A stretch of DNA of 64,000 bases, taken from Bacillus sp. CH140a_4T (GTDB lineage: Bacteria > Bacillota > Bacilli > Bacillales > Bacillaceae_G). How positions within the stretch are numbered: the stretch's first letter is position 1; every line of letters begins with the position of its first letter. The notes under the pieces were generated by a model. It did no database searches and was not told the DNA's origin. It was given only the letters and a program-made list of their open reading frames with translations. The DNA lies in assembly GCF_008923725.1 (NCBI RefSeq), contig NZ_WBPF01000023.1, positions 8,481-72,480 on the forward strand, in the 5' to 3' direction. This document shows, piece after piece, positions 10,001-18,838 of the stretch. The position numbers were made by a program, and so were the translations under genes.

Positions 10001-11508
10001 TTGCGAAAGTAGCTGTAAAAGTCCCTGTCGTCCCTAACATTGGAACAATTGCTGTCGGTATCGCAAAAGCTGGTGCTGATTTTATTAACATTAGCGGCTT
10101 TGATGGTGGTACAGGAGCTGCACGTATTCACGCCTTGCAACATGTAGGGCTTCCTGTAGAGATTGGCGTGAAAGCCGCTCACAATGCTTTATTAGAAGCA
10201 AATATGAGACATAAAGTAGAGATTTGGGCTGACGGTGGTATTCGAAGTGTGAATGATGCCTTAAAAATCATGCTTCTTGGGGCAAATCGTATTGGATTTG
10301 GTACATTATCCATGATTGCAATCGGCTGTACAACTTGCCGCGGATGTCATCTAGATACTTGTCACGTTGGAATTGCAACACAAATTGAGTCTGAAGCTCA
10401 GGCGAAAGAACACGGATTACGCCGCTTCGTCCCGCGCGAATTAGAAAGCGCCGTTGCTGGATTATTACATTTATTCACCACTTTTGGCGTAGAACTAAAA
10501 CGATTAACAGGAAATCTTGGTTATACAAATTTACAAGAAATTGTCGGACATTCCGATTTATTAGAACAAGTTCGAGGCGAAAATTTATTAGACTTATGTA
10601 ATTTACTACAAACGATAGAACATCCATCTGTTCCAAAAACGGAACAGATGCCGGAAAAACAATTTGAAACAGCTCATTCCCCTCATTCAAAAGAATTAGT
10701 AGGCGTTGGCGTAGAGCAACGCGTTATGGGTGGTCTAGAATCTTGCTATCGCGTTCGTAGTAAATTATATGAAGATACAAAGCTTGAACCACTTACATTA
10801 AAGTATATGAATGGCTCTATTCCTGGAAATGGATTAGGCGCTTACAATAGTGAGAACTTATTTATACACGTAAATGGCGGCGCACAAGATGGTATTGGTA
10901 AAACCTCCTTTGGTGGTGGTATTTATATAACGAAAACAAAAGGAAAAGACGGCATATATTATAACGGTTCTGTCGGAAAAGGTTTTGGATATGGTGCACA
11001 AAAAGGAGCGCTATACGTTCAAGGTAACGCCGATGCTCGCGCTGGCATTCGCCTCTCTGGAGCAGACATGATAATTGGAGGACGCATGACAAAGCCACTC
11101 CGTGAAAAAGAACAAGGAAATATAGGTGCATACTCTAATATTAAAGGTTTCGCTTTTGAATATATGACAAATGGGCGAGCGCTTGTTTTAGGGGATCCTG
11201 GTCCATGGATTTGTGCTGGTATGACTGGCGGTGTTGTTTATTTACGTCATGATGCAAACTCGGGTTTAACAGAACAGGCCTTAAAAAGAAGAATCGCAAA
11301 AGGGGCAAATGTTACATTACAACCAATTAGGAAAAACGGCGTGCAAGATGTGACTGAGTTATTGCTAGATTATATTCGTGTATTAAATGAACATGAGCAA
11401 TACGAGGAAGTTGCTTTAATAACACCGTTACTCGATGATATGCAGCACCAGTTTTTTGAAATTATCCCGAAAAAAGAGCAAGCTGACCCATCTATCTCAA
11501 CAGAGTGA
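7072..11508 (+). CDS. gltB: Glutamate synthase large subunit (GOGAT)
   Basis: 1478-residue GOGAT alpha chain, making two glutamates from glutamine and 2-oxoglutarate. The N-terminal class II amidotransferase begins at C24 in HDACGIVSV, so a 23-residue propeptide must be removed to free the catalytic cysteine. Next come the central domain, the FMN-binding synthase domain (about 780-1150) and the C-terminal GXGXG beta-helix. C1086, C1092 and C1097 have the Cx5Cx4C spacing of the 3Fe-4S cluster. Ribosome site AGAGGGGGG precedes the ATG. No small (beta) subunit or gltC-type regulator is next to it, so electrons must come from a distant gltD or a ferredoxin. It interrupts the hemL2-ygaE neighbourhood seen in B. 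subtilis. Calling it gltA is an equal option in Bacillus nomenclature. Confidence 0.95.
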   Translation: MLNKTNTWTPSLFRDYRNAEHDACGIVSVMEKRKIPTKENIDLCIQSLVKMNHRAGFINGEGDGIGIHIDVPKALWSEKLKSSGYNPTIVDHPHFIVGHFFLNKNANVVNLKNHIRTQLNNENFAILFESDNVINSDALGPLGKQEEPLFWQVALIAENALKNIEQTLFSVTIKIEENEAIHVASLSRDHVVYKVLGAGDTLVAYYNDLQHPLIASTMTLGHNRYSTNTLSNFFRVQPFSILGHNGEINTIAKLRDQANMIHVPLTAGGSDSQDLNRTLETLLVQYDYSLFEAMDILFPPIINEIKLYEPHLQDLYMYIREAWGHFAQGPAGIISRYKDEAVFSVDSLGLRPVWKVETASSYVFSSEPGVVSPTEYVAEPKPLAPGEKVGLKWNEQDELVLYEYDKYQTQVYERFKKRVDTKDYHLNLSIPETKEVPGLCNSMQVETKQYVAFGWDREHIQLLEQMATKGVEPIRSLGHDSPLAALDTDRRNIADFIKESVAVVTNPAIDRDREVEHFSTRTILGERPSLLSGAKQPFVVEMLSPIILEGSVAQSIAEELHTITYEQLIELFNTHSAIATISATFSPAETLQHALNRISSEAITAVNDGASLLLIDDANAHLNGQLWIDPHLVTAKVHQVLSENKLRRNCSLVIRSGALRSLHDIVTLYGLGADSMNPYLLFATVNDGTKTPITNLYHALNKGLEKVISTIGIHELRGYGRLYSSIGLHEEIANILQITNFFGSNNLAFSLESLAEDAKIRADDYNNPKVRMRKSFHIFPRIWKAIGDVAKGNAYDDYRDKLSELEENNPIAIRHLVQTKQTKHVVPAEEVSISIQNHDLPFIISSMSFGSQNEIAFRSYAEAADQLNMISLNGEGGEIKDMIGKYPHTRGQQVASGRFGVNAELLNSSNLIEIKIGQGAKPGEGGHLPGSKVTAKIAEARNATIGSDLISPSNNHDIYSIEDLAQMITEIKTANRLAKVAVKVPVVPNIGTIAVGIAKAGADFINISGFDGGTGAARIHALQHVGLPVEIGVKAAHNALLEANMRHKVEIWADGGIRSVNDALKIMLLGANRIGFGTLSMIAIGCTTCRGCHLDTCHVGIATQIESEAQAKEHGLRRFVPRELESAVAGLLHLFTTFGVELKRLTGNLGYTNLQEIVGHSDLLEQVRGENLLDLCNLLQTIEHPSVPKTEQMPEKQFETAHSPHSKELVGVGVEQRVMGGLESCYRVRSKLYEDTKLEPLTLKYMNGSIPGNGLGAYNSENLFIHVNGGAQDGIGKTSFGGGIYITKTKGKDGIYYNGSVGKGFGYGAQKGALYVQGNADARAGIRLSGADMIIGGRMTKPLREKEQGNIGAYSNIKGFAFEYMTNGRALVLGDPGPWICAGMTGGVVYLRHDANSGLTEQALKRRIAKGANVTLQPIRKNGVQDVTELLLDYIRVLNEHEQYEEVALITPLLDDMQHQFFEIIPKKEQADPSISTE

Positions 11509-11581
11509 TATACCTAACTTTCATTTTCAAGAATAAATTGACGAAGTACACTTCTCATAGTAATCTATAGTAACAATTTGA

Positions 11582-11609
11582 AACCTGCTGAAATTCAGCA
11601 GGTTTTTTT
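11582..11609 (+). terminator. Terminator of gltB
   Basis: Stem AACCTGCTG/CAGCAGGTT with 5-nt loop followed by seven T, about 75 bp past the gltB stop. Confidence 0.9.
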
Positions 11610-11689
11610 ACTAAAAATTGATGTTTAAAAAGAATTAGGAAAAAGTATAAATGAATCTTAATTTCTTATTAACGTCACTAAAATATCAC

Positions 11690-11718
11690 TTGCTAACATA
11701 TTGTAATGAATGTATAGT
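11690..11718 (+). promoter_or_regulatory. Promoter of ygaE
   Basis: -35 TTGCTA (11690-11695), 17-bp spacer, -10 TATAGT (11713-11718). Transcription would begin near 11725, which excludes the in-frame ATG at 11710 as translation start. Confidence 0.6.
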
Positions 11719-11766
11719 ATCATGTTGTACATTCACTATGACAAGAGAAAGGATCTTATTAAGGGT

Positions 11767-12855
11767 ATGAAACTTGGTGCTCGCATTTTAAAAACGGGTA
11801 TTGCCATCACATTAGCTTTATTTGCTTGTATTTTACTTCAATTACCGAGTCCGGTATTTGCGGGAATCTCAGCTATCTTCGCTGTTCAACCGTCTGTATA
11901 CCGCTCGTATTTAACTGCACTTGAACAAATTCAAGCAAACGTCATTGGCGCGGTATTCGCTATCGTATTTGCTACTGCTTTTGGACATAATCCTTTTATT
12001 ATTGGATTAACATGTATATTAGTAATCGCACTTACACTGCAATTACGATTAGAAAACACAATATCAATTGCTTTAGTAACAGTTATCGCCATTATGGAGT
12101 ATCAGGGCGAAGATTTCTTTAGTTTTGCCTTACTTCGCTTTGCGACGATTATGATTGGAATTATTGCGGCTTCACTTGTAAATTTAGTGTTTATGCCGCC
12201 AAAATACGAAACAAAACTATATCATCGTATCGTTGATAACACAGAAGAAATTGTAAAATGGATTCGAATGAATAGTAGGCAAGCTTCTGATTTTACAACG
12301 CTAAAAACTGATATTGATCGTATGAAAGAAAAAATGATCAAATTAAACCATTACTATTTGCTGTATAAAGAAGAAAGAAGCTACACGAAAAAAGTAAAAT
12401 TCGCAAAAATTCGTAAGCTCGTTTTATTCAGACAAATGTTAGCGACGACAAGCCGTGCTTTAAGTACGTTAAAATCATTACATCGTACTGAAAATGAACT
12501 GCGCTATATGCCAGAAGAATTTCAGGAATCTATCCAAAACGAACTTGATTCATTAACCCATTATCATGAACAAGTTTTATTAAAATTTATTGGTAAAGCA
12601 AAAAAACAACAATCCGTTGAAATGCTTGATGAAGTTGAAACAGGTAAACAAGAATTAATTGATATCTTTATGGATTATCAAAACAAGGACGATGAGGAAG
12701 CGTATAAAACATGGCTACACCTCTTCCCTCTTATTTCTGCCATTATTAACTATAGTGAAGAAGTAGAGCATTTAGATTTACTTGTGGATAGCTTCTACAC
12801 ATACCATAAACCAGAAGCAGAACTCCAAATCGAAGATAAAAAAGAAGACGAATAA
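11767..12855 (+). CDS. ygaE: YgaE-like UPF0421 / aromatic-acid-exporter-type membrane protein
   Basis: 362-residue protein with four or more transmembrane helices in the first 150 residues (LPSPVFAGISAIFAVQPS region is typical) and a long charged cytoplasmic half with helical, coiled-coil-like character. This is the FUSC/ArAE_1 architecture; B. subtilis YgaE (UPF0421) starts at the equivalent MKLGARI. The start is set at ATG 11767 because the promoter overlaps the earlier ATG; its ribosome site (AAAGGA, 13 bases away, or AAGGG, 1 base away) is poorly spaced, so the start is less certain than usual. Substrate unknown. Ends convergently with the ABC exporter gene at a shared hairpin. Confidence 0.85.
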   Translation: MKLGARILKTGIAITLALFACILLQLPSPVFAGISAIFAVQPSVYRSYLTALEQIQANVIGAVFAIVFATAFGHNPFIIGLTCILVIALTLQLRLENTISIALVTVIAIMEYQGEDFFSFALLRFATIMIGIIAASLVNLVFMPPKYETKLYHRIVDNTEEIVKWIRMNSRQASDFTTLKTDIDRMKEKMIKLNHYYLLYKEERSYTKKVKFAKIRKLVLFRQMLATTSRALSTLKSLHRTENELRYMPEEFQESIQNELDSLTHYHEQVLLKFIGKAKKQQSVEMLDEVETGKQELIDIFMDYQNKDDEEAYKTWLHLFPLISAIINYSEEVEHLDLLVDSFYTYHKPEAELQIEDKKEDE

Positions 12856-12858
12856 AGA

Positions 12859-12890
12859 AAACAGCTCCTTTTACGCTAAAGGAGCTGTTT
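12859..12890. terminator. Shared terminator of ygaE and ygaD
   Basis: Perfect 13-bp stem AAACAGCTCCTTT/AAAGGAGCTGTTT (12859-12871, 12878-12890). The right arm lies inside the last codons of the convergent ABC gene. Confidence 0.8.
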
Positions 12891-14631
12891 CTGTTATATG
12901 TTGAAGTTGATATAAATTGTAATAAAACCCTCTTTTTTTCATTAATTCTTCATGAGAACCTGTTTCTTTAATTTCACCATCTTCAATGTAAATAATTGTA
13001 TCCACATGCGTAATCGTCGCCAATCGATGTGCGATTATGATCGTCGTTCGATCAGCAGCTAACGTCTGAAGTGCCTGCTGAATATACCGTTCATTTTCTA
13101 AATCTAAAGCGGAAGTCGCCTCATCTAATATAAGTAACGATGGATTCTTTAGAAACACTCGCGCAATCGCTACACGTTGCCTTTGCCCACCAGATAACTT
13201 CACACCGCGTTCCCCAACGACAGTATCATAACCATCAGGTAACTCTATAATAAAATCATGAATTTGCGCAGCTTTAGCAGCTGAAATCACTTCTTCCTCT
13301 GTAGCTTTCGGATTTCCATATAAAATATTTGCCCCGATTGTATCACTAAATAACAAATTATCTTGCAGTACAATTCCAATATGACTACGTAAATTTCTCA
13401 TATTGTACTTTCTGACATCTATCCCATCTACATAAACTGTGCCTGAAGAAACATCATAAAAACGCGGAATTAAACTAGCAAGAGATGACTTCCCTCCCCC
13501 ACTCGCTCCTACAAGTGCTACCTTCTCTCCCGGCAACATAGTTAACGAAAGGTTATGTAATATTTCTTTTTCATTCGAATTGTAACGAAAAGATACATTA
13601 TCAAATATCACTTCACCATTTAATTTTGTCGTTTGTACCGCACTTGGTACATTCACAATATCGTATTTCTCATCTAACAATTCAAACACTCGATCCATCG
13701 ATGCGAAAGACTGTGTTAATGTTGTAGAGGAATTAACAAGGCGACGAAGTGGACTATACAAACTATCCATATATCCAACAAAGGCAACCATAGTCCCTAA
13801 CGTTAACTGCCCCTGAATCACTTCATATGCTGCAAAACCGATCACAAGTAACGGACCTAAGTCTGTTAACGTATTTACTGCCGAAAACGTCCTTGCAGTC
13901 CAACTCGTATGCGTTAACGCTTTCGTTAAAAATTCATTATTTCTTTTTTCAAACTGCTTACCCTCATACTCTTCTAATGCAAAACTACGTGTCACCTGCA
14001 TTCCTTGAATACGTTCATGTAAATACCCTTGCATCGTTGCTAACGCTTGTGAACGCTCTTTCGTCAATTTTCGAAGACGCCCGAAAAAATATTTCACTGC
14101 CACTACATAAATAGGTAAAATTAATAGCGCAACAAATGTCAATTTTACATTCATAGAAAACATAACAATAATAGCGATAGCAATTGTTGCCGTATCTAAC
14201 CAAACATTCATCAAACCAGTAATTACAAAATCCTTCGTTTGTTCTACATCATGGATTACACGTGAAATAATTTCCCCTGTTTTTGTGTTCGAATAATAGC
14301 GTAAACTCAACTTTTGCAAATGACCAAAAATATGTTTTCTCAAATCATATAGTATTGTATTTGCGATACGCTGCGCGAAATATTGACGATAATATTCAAT
14401 TGGCGGTCTTATTACTGCAAAAATAAAAAAGGCAATCCCAACGGCTGTTACTAATTGGGATGTTTTATCTTGAAGTGATCCTCCACCTTGAATTACATCA
14501 TCGATAATATATTTTAATAACCACGGCATAATAAGCGGAATGCCGAATTTAACTAGACCAATCATAATCGTAATAGCAATAAGCCATCGATATGGTTTAA
14601 CAAATTGCAAATATCTTTTTATACCTTGCAC
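12871..14631 (-). CDS. ygaD: Multidrug-type ABC exporter, fused permease/ATPase (YgaD)
   Basis: 586-residue half-transporter: six-helix exporter domain in the first 310 residues, ATPase in the rest. Walker A is in ALVGASGGGKSS (GASGGGKS), signature LSGGQRQRVAIAR, Walker B LLILDEATSALD and H-loop IIIAHRL are intact. It would act as a homodimer exporting lipids or drugs, as MsbA/BmrA-type proteins do. The start is GTG 14631 with AGGGGGG 5-6 bases upstream. It follows ygaC in the same direction, as in B. subtilis, with an intervening hairpin. Its stop codon lies within a bidirectional terminator. Confidence 0.9.
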   Translation of the reverse strand: MQGIKRYLQFVKPYRWLIAITIMIGLVKFGIPLIMPWLLKYIIDDVIQGGGSLQDKTSQLVTAVGIAFFIFAVIRPPIEYYRQYFAQRIANTILYDLRKHIFGHLQKLSLRYYSNTKTGEIISRVIHDVEQTKDFVITGLMNVWLDTATIAIAIIVMFSMNVKLTFVALLILPIYVVAVKYFFGRLRKLTKERSQALATMQGYLHERIQGMQVTRSFALEEYEGKQFEKRNNEFLTKALTHTSWTARTFSAVNTLTDLGPLLVIGFAAYEVIQGQLTLGTMVAFVGYMDSLYSPLRRLVNSSTTLTQSFASMDRVFELLDEKYDIVNVPSAVQTTKLNGEVIFDNVSFRYNSNEKEILHNLSLTMLPGEKVALVGASGGGKSSLASLIPRFYDVSSGTVYVDGIDVRKYNMRNLRSHIGIVLQDNLLFSDTIGANILYGNPKATEEEVISAAKAAQIHDFIIELPDGYDTVVGERGVKLSGGQRQRVAIARVFLKNPSLLILDEATSALDLENERYIQQALQTLAADRTTIIIAHRLATITHVDTIIYIEDGEIKETGSHEELMKKRGFYYNLYQLQHITETAPLA

Positions 14632-14651
14632 ATAATCCCCCCTCTAATAGG

Positions 14652-14684
14652 ACAAACCTGCCGGGAAATCCCCTGCAGGTTTGT
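14652..14684 (-). terminator. Hairpin between ygaC and ygaD (terminator or attenuator)
   Basis: Perfect 10-bp stem ACAAACCTGC/GCAGGTTTGT enclosing 13 nt that themselves can pair GGGA with TCCC. On the coding (minus) strand no T run follows, so termination would be incomplete; it may simply reduce ygaD expression relative to ygaC or stabilise the ygaC 3' end. Confidence 0.5.
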
Positions 14685-14685
14685 T

Positions 14686-15216
14686 TTAATTTCTGTACAT
14701 TAAATATCTTTCATACCACATATCTACAAAATCTGGCGCGAATGGCCCTTTTCTTTGATGAATCCATTGTGTTAATTGTGCTACATTTCGTTTTAAAATA
14801 GTATCAATAACAGGTGGATACTGCATAATTTGACTATGCTTTTCATACTCATCTTCATCTAAAAGCGTATATGTCATATCTGGATATACTTTAATATCTA
14901 AATCATAATCAATGTACTTCAATGCTTCAGAATCATATGCAAAAGGTGAGCCTAAATTACAATAATAATATACTCCCTCTTCCCTTAGCATCCCAATCAC
15001 ATTGAACCAATAGTTTGCATGAAAATAACAAATTGCTGGTTCACGAGTAATCCATGTTCGGCCATCTGATTCTGTCACTACTGTACGATCATTTGCTCCG
15101 ATTACAAGACTCTGTGTCCCTTTTAAAATTGTTGTCTCTTCCCACATTCTATGAATGGAGCCATTATGTTTATAACTATGTATTTGTACTTTTTCTCCTT
15201 CTTTGGGAAATCCCAT
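14686..15216 (-). CDS. ygaC: DUF402 nucleoside tri/diphosphatase (YgaC, Ntdp-like)
   Basis: 176-residue DUF402 protein, the length of YgaC and of Staphylococcus aureus Ntdp, which hydrolyses nucleoside tri- and diphosphates with a divalent metal. Visible family features include the [10 protein letters not shown] stretch with acidic metal-binding residues and the C-terminal [13 protein letters not shown]. The ATG is preceded by GAAGGAG. Cytosolic, no membrane segment. Upstream of ygaD and downstream of ygaB in the order seen in B. subtilis. The enzymatic assignment is by family; the cellular substrate is not known from sequence. Confidence 0.9.
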   Translation of the reverse strand: MGFPKEGEKVQIHSYKHNGSIHRMWEETTILKGTQSLVIGANDRTVVTESDGRTWITREPAICYFHANYWFNVIGMLREEGVYYYCNLGSPFAYDSEALKYIDYDLDIKVYPDMTYTLLDEDEYEKHSQIMQYPPVIDTILKRNVAQLTQWIHQRKGPFAPDFVDMWYERYLMYRN

Positions 15217-15405
15217 ATATGCTCCCTTCTTTCAACTGCAAATGCCCTTTGAGCTGCATTCACTTTTTTTCTATTATAACTTTTTTGTCGAAATTTTAAA
15301 ACTAAAGCGACAAGACTCTATTTTTCACACTGAATACTATATCCCTAATCTTCTTAGGAGACGGGGCCTTCGCTGAATGATTTACAAACGAGGAAATGGG
15401 AATAG

Positions 15406-15444
15406 AAAAAGCCCTTCCTTATTTCTATCTAAAGAAGGGCCTTT
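15406..15444 (-). terminator. Terminator of ygaB
   Basis: Minus strand stem AAAGGCCCTTC/GAAGGGCTTT followed by TTTCTATT; lies about 20 bp past the ygaB stop. The stretch 15217-15405 upstream of ygaC holds nothing else I recognise. Confidence 0.75.
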
Positions 15445-15466
15445 CACCGGAAGGTAACAATATGCG

Positions 15467-15727
15467 TTACCCTAAATTCGAAATCATTTTTTCAGTTTCA
15501 AAAGATTGAATCACACTATTTGTTTGCTCTTCAAATTTCTCATGCAACAGTTTTAACGCTAATTCTGTTCTATATATTTCTTGGCGGATAAAATGTAATT
15601 CCTTTTTATCGCACGTATCCTTTTCGCTCATTTCAATTTGCTGATATTTCTCTAGATGAGCTTGTAACTTTAACAACTCATCCATCGTTTCCAATTGCTC
15701 TCCTACCAACTTATCAAAATCGTTCAT
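15467..15727 (-). CDS. ygaB: YgaB-like small coiled-coil protein
   Basis: 86-residue acidic protein, almost wholly helical with heptad-like Leu spacing (residues 7-35 and 42-70), no membrane segment. Its place between sspE and ygaC, its length and the opening FDKLVGEQL match the YgaB family of Bacillus as I remember it. Function unknown. ATG 15727 is preceded by AAAGGGGG six bases upstream. Probable monocistronic unit with its own terminator. Confidence 0.75.
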   Translation of the reverse strand: MNDFDKLVGEQLETMDELLKLQAHLEKYQQIEMSEKDTCDKKELHFIRQEIYRTELALKLLHEKFEEQTNSVIQSFETEKMISNLG

Positions 15728-15878
15728 TACTTACCCCCTTTTAGATTTATTCATCAGTTATTATTTCTAATTACATATTTCTAATCTTTAACTTCCTTCT
15801 CCTTTGACTACATTTGTTGACTTATTAGAAGTTATGTCGTTCGCTTTCTTTTCATTACAATGACCCGCACACAAAGAA

Positions 15879-15906
15879 AACACTTCTCTCGAATTGGAGA
15901 AGTGTT
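15879..15906 (-). terminator. Terminator of sspE
   Basis: Stem AACACTTCTC/GAGAAGTGTT with 8-nt loop and T-rich flanks on both strands, 10 bp beyond the sspE stop codon. Confidence 0.85.
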
Positions 15907-15915
15907 TTTCTTTCA

Positions 15916-16197
15916 TTACTCGTTTGAACTAGAAGATTGTGATTGTTTTGCAGCTGATTGTGCATTTTGTTTTTTCACAGCATGCACGTCTGTTTCAGTT
16001 GCAAATTCTGTACCATAACTAGCGTTTGCACTTTGTGCACCAGAAGCTTGTGCTTTCTTTGCTTCTGATTGTGCGTTCGCTTGTTTTACTGCTTGTACAT
16101 TTGTTTCAGTCGCAAACTCTGTACCATAACTAGCATTTGTACTTTGAATGCTAGCACCAGAAGTTGCCTTGTTATAACCTTGTTGTTTTTTACTCAT
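15916..16197 (-). CDS. sspE: Gamma-type small acid-soluble spore protein
   Basis: 93-residue gamma-SASP, a spore-core amino acid reserve degraded by GPR protease in germination. It begins [10 protein letters not shown] and contains two copies of the repeat [12 protein letters not shown] (about residues 22-33 and 59-70) separated by Gln/Ala/Lys-rich stretches, ending in a Ser run; no cysteine, tryptophan or histidine-rich region. The ATG at 16197 follows GGAGG by eight bases; the longer frame start at 16230 lies upstream of the ribosome site. The sequence is that of the B. cereus group. Expression is expected from a sigma-G promoter; I did not find a convincing one. Confidence 0.96.
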   Translation of the reverse strand: MSKKQQGYNKATSGASIQSTNASYGTEFATETNVQAVKQANAQSEAKKAQASGAQSANASYGTEFATETDVHAVKKQNAQSAAKQSQSSSSNE

Positions 16198-16322
16198 CTT
16201 TCTCACCTCCACAACCAATAATGTAACCAATTCACTTAGAAACTATCCGTAATTTTCTTTTTAAAAATTTTCGCATATATCTCTCATCACTCATTAAAAC
16301 TATAGAACATGGAGGTGGAAAT

Positions 16323-16547
16323 ATGTATATAGGACGCGACATGACTGAACTAACGATGGTTTCAAAAAATGAGTGGAAAGAAGATGAATTAGCTTATTTT
16401 CATCATTCATTACAACAGATTCTGCCTTATTTAAACGCAGAAGGTCAAAGTATTTACAAAGAAATTGTAATAGAAATTGAAACAAGAGGCGGCTTACAAG
16501 AAGGTGAGGCTAGTTGGACTCATGGGACAAAAATTTCTTACGATTAA
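16323..16547 (+). CDS. yfhS: YfhS-like small protein
   Basis: 74-residue soluble acidic protein divergent from sspE and adjacent to mutY, the position of yfhS in B. subtilis (mutY-yfhS-sspE). It contains a helical stretch DELAYFHHSLQQILPYLN and a Gly-rich C-terminal half. GGAGG lies eight bases before the ATG. No catalytic motif is seen; function unknown. The assignment rests on synteny, length and partial memory of the family. Confidence 0.75.
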   Translation: MYIGRDMTELTMVSKNEWKEDELAYFHHSLQQILPYLNAEGQSIYKEIVIEIETRGGLQEGEASWTHGTKISYD

Positions 16548-16579
16548 AAAAGTGTTCCCAATCTAGGGAACACTTTTTT
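16547..16579. terminator. Shared terminator of yfhS and mutY
   Basis: Stem AAAAGTGTTCCC/GGGAACACTTTT with 6-nt loop, A- and T-flanked, between two convergent genes. Confidence 0.9.
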
Positions 16580-16581
16580 AT

Positions 16582-17679
16582 TTATTGCATTGTAATTTTC
16601 TCAACGCATTTCTCATAAATCGTACGATGCGATTTCGAGAAAGGTAACTGCTCAAATACTTCTTTCGATACAAATTTCAATGTATCTGTTTCAACAATAT
16701 CACCAGTTACTTTTCCGTAAAAGACGAATATATCCCAAGTGCGATGTGTAAACGTATGTTGCACATTCATTGCGTATTCTTCAATAGAAATCGAGAGCTC
16801 AAATTTTTCTTTCATATAATCTGTAAGCTGCTCTTTTTGATTCCGAATCCCTTCCCCAAGTTCAGTATTTGGAAACTCCCACATGTTAGCTAACAATCCG
16901 GTACTTGGACGTTTATTAATGACGTAACGACCATCCTCTGTTTGAAGTACCCCCGCAACAATTGGTACCATTGTAGGAGCCTTCGCTTTACTTTTTACTG
17001 GTAACTCCTTTTGAACACCTTCAGCATATCCCCTGCAATGCTCACGTACAGGACAAAGTAAGCATGCTGGATTTTTTGGAATACAAATTAGTGCACCTAA
17101 TTCCATCAAACCTTGATTAAAATAAGATGGATTTTCAGCCGAAATAATTTCACGCACAATCTCTTCAAACACTTTCCTAGTTTTCGGTTTTGCAATATCA
17201 TCCCATACTGATAAAATGCGAGATAATACACGCATAACATTTCCATCAACTGCTGGCTCTGGTATACCATATGCGATACTTAAAATAGCACCTTTTGTAT
17301 AGGGTCCGACTCCTTTTAATTTTTCAATTTTTTTTACATCACTCGGTACTATCCCGCCGTATACTTCTTTCACTTCTTTTACGGCCGCATGTAAATTTCG
17401 TGCTCTAGAATAATACCCTAAACCTTCCCATGCTTTTAACACTTCTTCATCATCAGCATTTGCCAAAGCTTCTAAAGTAGGAAACTTCTCCATAAAATTC
17501 GCGTAATATGGTTTTACAGCTTCTACCCTCGTTTGCTGCAACATAATTTCTGAAACCCAGACACGGTATGGATCTTTATTTTTACGCCACGGTAAGTCGC
17601 GTTGTTCTTTTTCAAACCAACCAATTAAATCATTTTGAAACTGCTCTATGTTAAAATTATTTAATATTTCAAGTGTCAA
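16582..17679 (-). CDS. mutY: Adenine DNA glycosylase MutY
   Basis: 365-residue glycosylase removing A mispaired with 8-oxoguanine. Helix-hairpin-helix [10 protein letters not shown] (121-130), catalytic E44 in VSEIMLQQ, catalytic D145 in PAVDGNVMR, and the 4Fe-4S ligands C199, C206, C209, C215 (Cx6Cx2Cx5C) are all present. The last third is the Nudix-like 8-oxoG recognition domain. The start is TTG 17679 with GAGGGGG seven bases upstream; no better ATG exists nearby. Equivalent to YfhQ of B. subtilis, in conserved order. Confidence 0.96.
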   Translation of the reverse strand: MTLEILNNFNIEQFQNDLIGWFEKEQRDLPWRKNKDPYRVWVSEIMLQQTRVEAVKPYYANFMEKFPTLEALANADDEEVLKAWEGLGYYSRARNLHAAVKEVKEVYGGIVPSDVKKIEKLKGVGPYTKGAILSIAYGIPEPAVDGNVMRVLSRILSVWDDIAKPKTRKVFEEIVREIISAENPSYFNQGLMELGALICIPKNPACLLCPVREHCRGYAEGVQKELPVKSKAKAPTMVPIVAGVLQTEDGRYVINKRPSTGLLANMWEFPNTELGEGIRNQKEQLTDYMKEKFELSISIEEYAMNVQHTFTHRTWDIFVFYGKVTGDIVETDTLKFVSKEVFEQLPFSKSHRTIYEKCVEKITMQ

Positions 17680-17828
17680 ACTTGATCCCCCTCATTTTTT
17701 TGCATATAAGTACTATTATAAAGATTTTAGGAAAAAATTTAAGTAAGATGACATAGGAAATAGAAGGCAAAGGACTTGAGGTATCGAATAAAAAGAGTTA
17801 CATTAATAAAAAACGGAGGTGTATTTCT

Positions 17829-18809
17829 ATGGACACAGCCACTCACCTTGTTATGGGCGTTACTCTAGGCAGTTTGGCCACGTTAGATCCAGCCATAGCA
17901 CAAAGTGATATTGGGCCACAAGCAGTTATGCTCGCTACAATTGCCGGTTCCAATATTCCTGACATCGATACAGTTTTAAAATTGCGTAATAACGCTAAAT
18001 ATATAAGAAATCATCGCGGGATTACTCATTCCATTCCTGCAGTGATTCTTTGGTCATTCCTTATAAGTGGTATCTCTTTCGCCTTCTTTTCAGACGCTCC
18101 ATATTTGCATCTACTACTTTGGTCATTTATTGCCGTCTTTCTTCATGTCTTTGTAGATATTTTCAATGCCTACGGTACACAGGCATTACGGCCCTTCACA
18201 AAAAAATGGGTAGCACTCGGCATCATTAATACATTTGATACCGTCATTTTCTTTATCCACCTACTCGCGATTGCTTGTATGCTCGTAGGTTCCCATAAAG
18301 GGTATACTGCCTTAGCAGCGTATATATTGATGATTGTTTACTATATCGGACGGATTATGATGCATAGAAACATACGTAGTGTCGTATATAAACGTTTCAA
18401 TCATGTGGAGAAGATAATCATTTCCCCTTCTTACAGATTTTATCATTATCATTTAGCAATCGTTACAACTGATTATTACTACGTCGCTAGATGGCATCGT
18501 GGTAATATCATGATATATGATAAGTTCGACCGTATACCGTTCCCAAATAATGCTATTATGCGCGCAGCTAAACAAGATGAAAACATCTCAGCATTTCTAT
18601 CTTTCTCCCCTGTATATCGCTGGGACATTTTCGATTATGATCATTATTACGAAGTTCGCTTCATTGATTTGCGCTATCGCAGTAAAGATTATTATCCATT
18701 CGTTGCAATCGTTCAACTCGACCACAATTTAAATATTATTAATTCCTATACAGGATGGATTTTTAGTGAAGAAAAACTTCGAAAAAAGCTGGAATTACTT
18801 CCACATTAA
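17829..18809 (+). CDS. yfhP: Membrane-bound metal-dependent hydrolase YfhP (DUF457)
   Basis: 326-residue YdjM/DUF457 family protein. Motifs typical of the family are HLVMG near the N-terminus, NIPDIDT (about 46-52) and HRGITHS (62-68), a set of His/Asp that can bind metal. Four to five hydrophobic helices follow to about residue 175; the remaining 150 residues are soluble and rich in Tyr, His and Arg. Homologous to YfhP, adjacent to mutY as in B. subtilis. CGGAGGTG precedes the ATG. Predicted hydrolase acting on a membrane-associated substrate; the reaction is not known. Confidence 0.85.
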   Translation: MDTATHLVMGVTLGSLATLDPAIAQSDIGPQAVMLATIAGSNIPDIDTVLKLRNNAKYIRNHRGITHSIPAVILWSFLISGISFAFFSDAPYLHLLLWSFIAVFLHVFVDIFNAYGTQALRPFTKKWVALGIINTFDTVIFFIHLLAIACMLVGSHKGYTALAAYILMIVYYIGRIMMHRNIRSVVYKRFNHVEKIIISPSYRFYHYHLAIVTTDYYYVARWHRGNIMIYDKFDRIPFPNNAIMRAAKQDENISAFLSFSPVYRWDIFDYDHYYEVRFIDLRYRSKDYYPFVAIVQLDHNLNIINSYTGWIFSEEKLRKKLELLPH

Positions 18810-18838
18810 AAAAAGCGACTTAAGTCGCTTTTTTTAAT
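18805..18838. terminator. Palindromic terminator shared by yfhP and yfhJ
   Basis: Perfect 17-bp palindrome centred at 18821/18822 with A7 and T7 flanks. It contains the stop codons of both convergent genes. Confidence 0.9.

Noticed and set aside
11710-11766. Upstream start of YgaE at ATG 11710
   Set aside because: It lies inside the likely promoter (11690-11718) and has no ribosome site.
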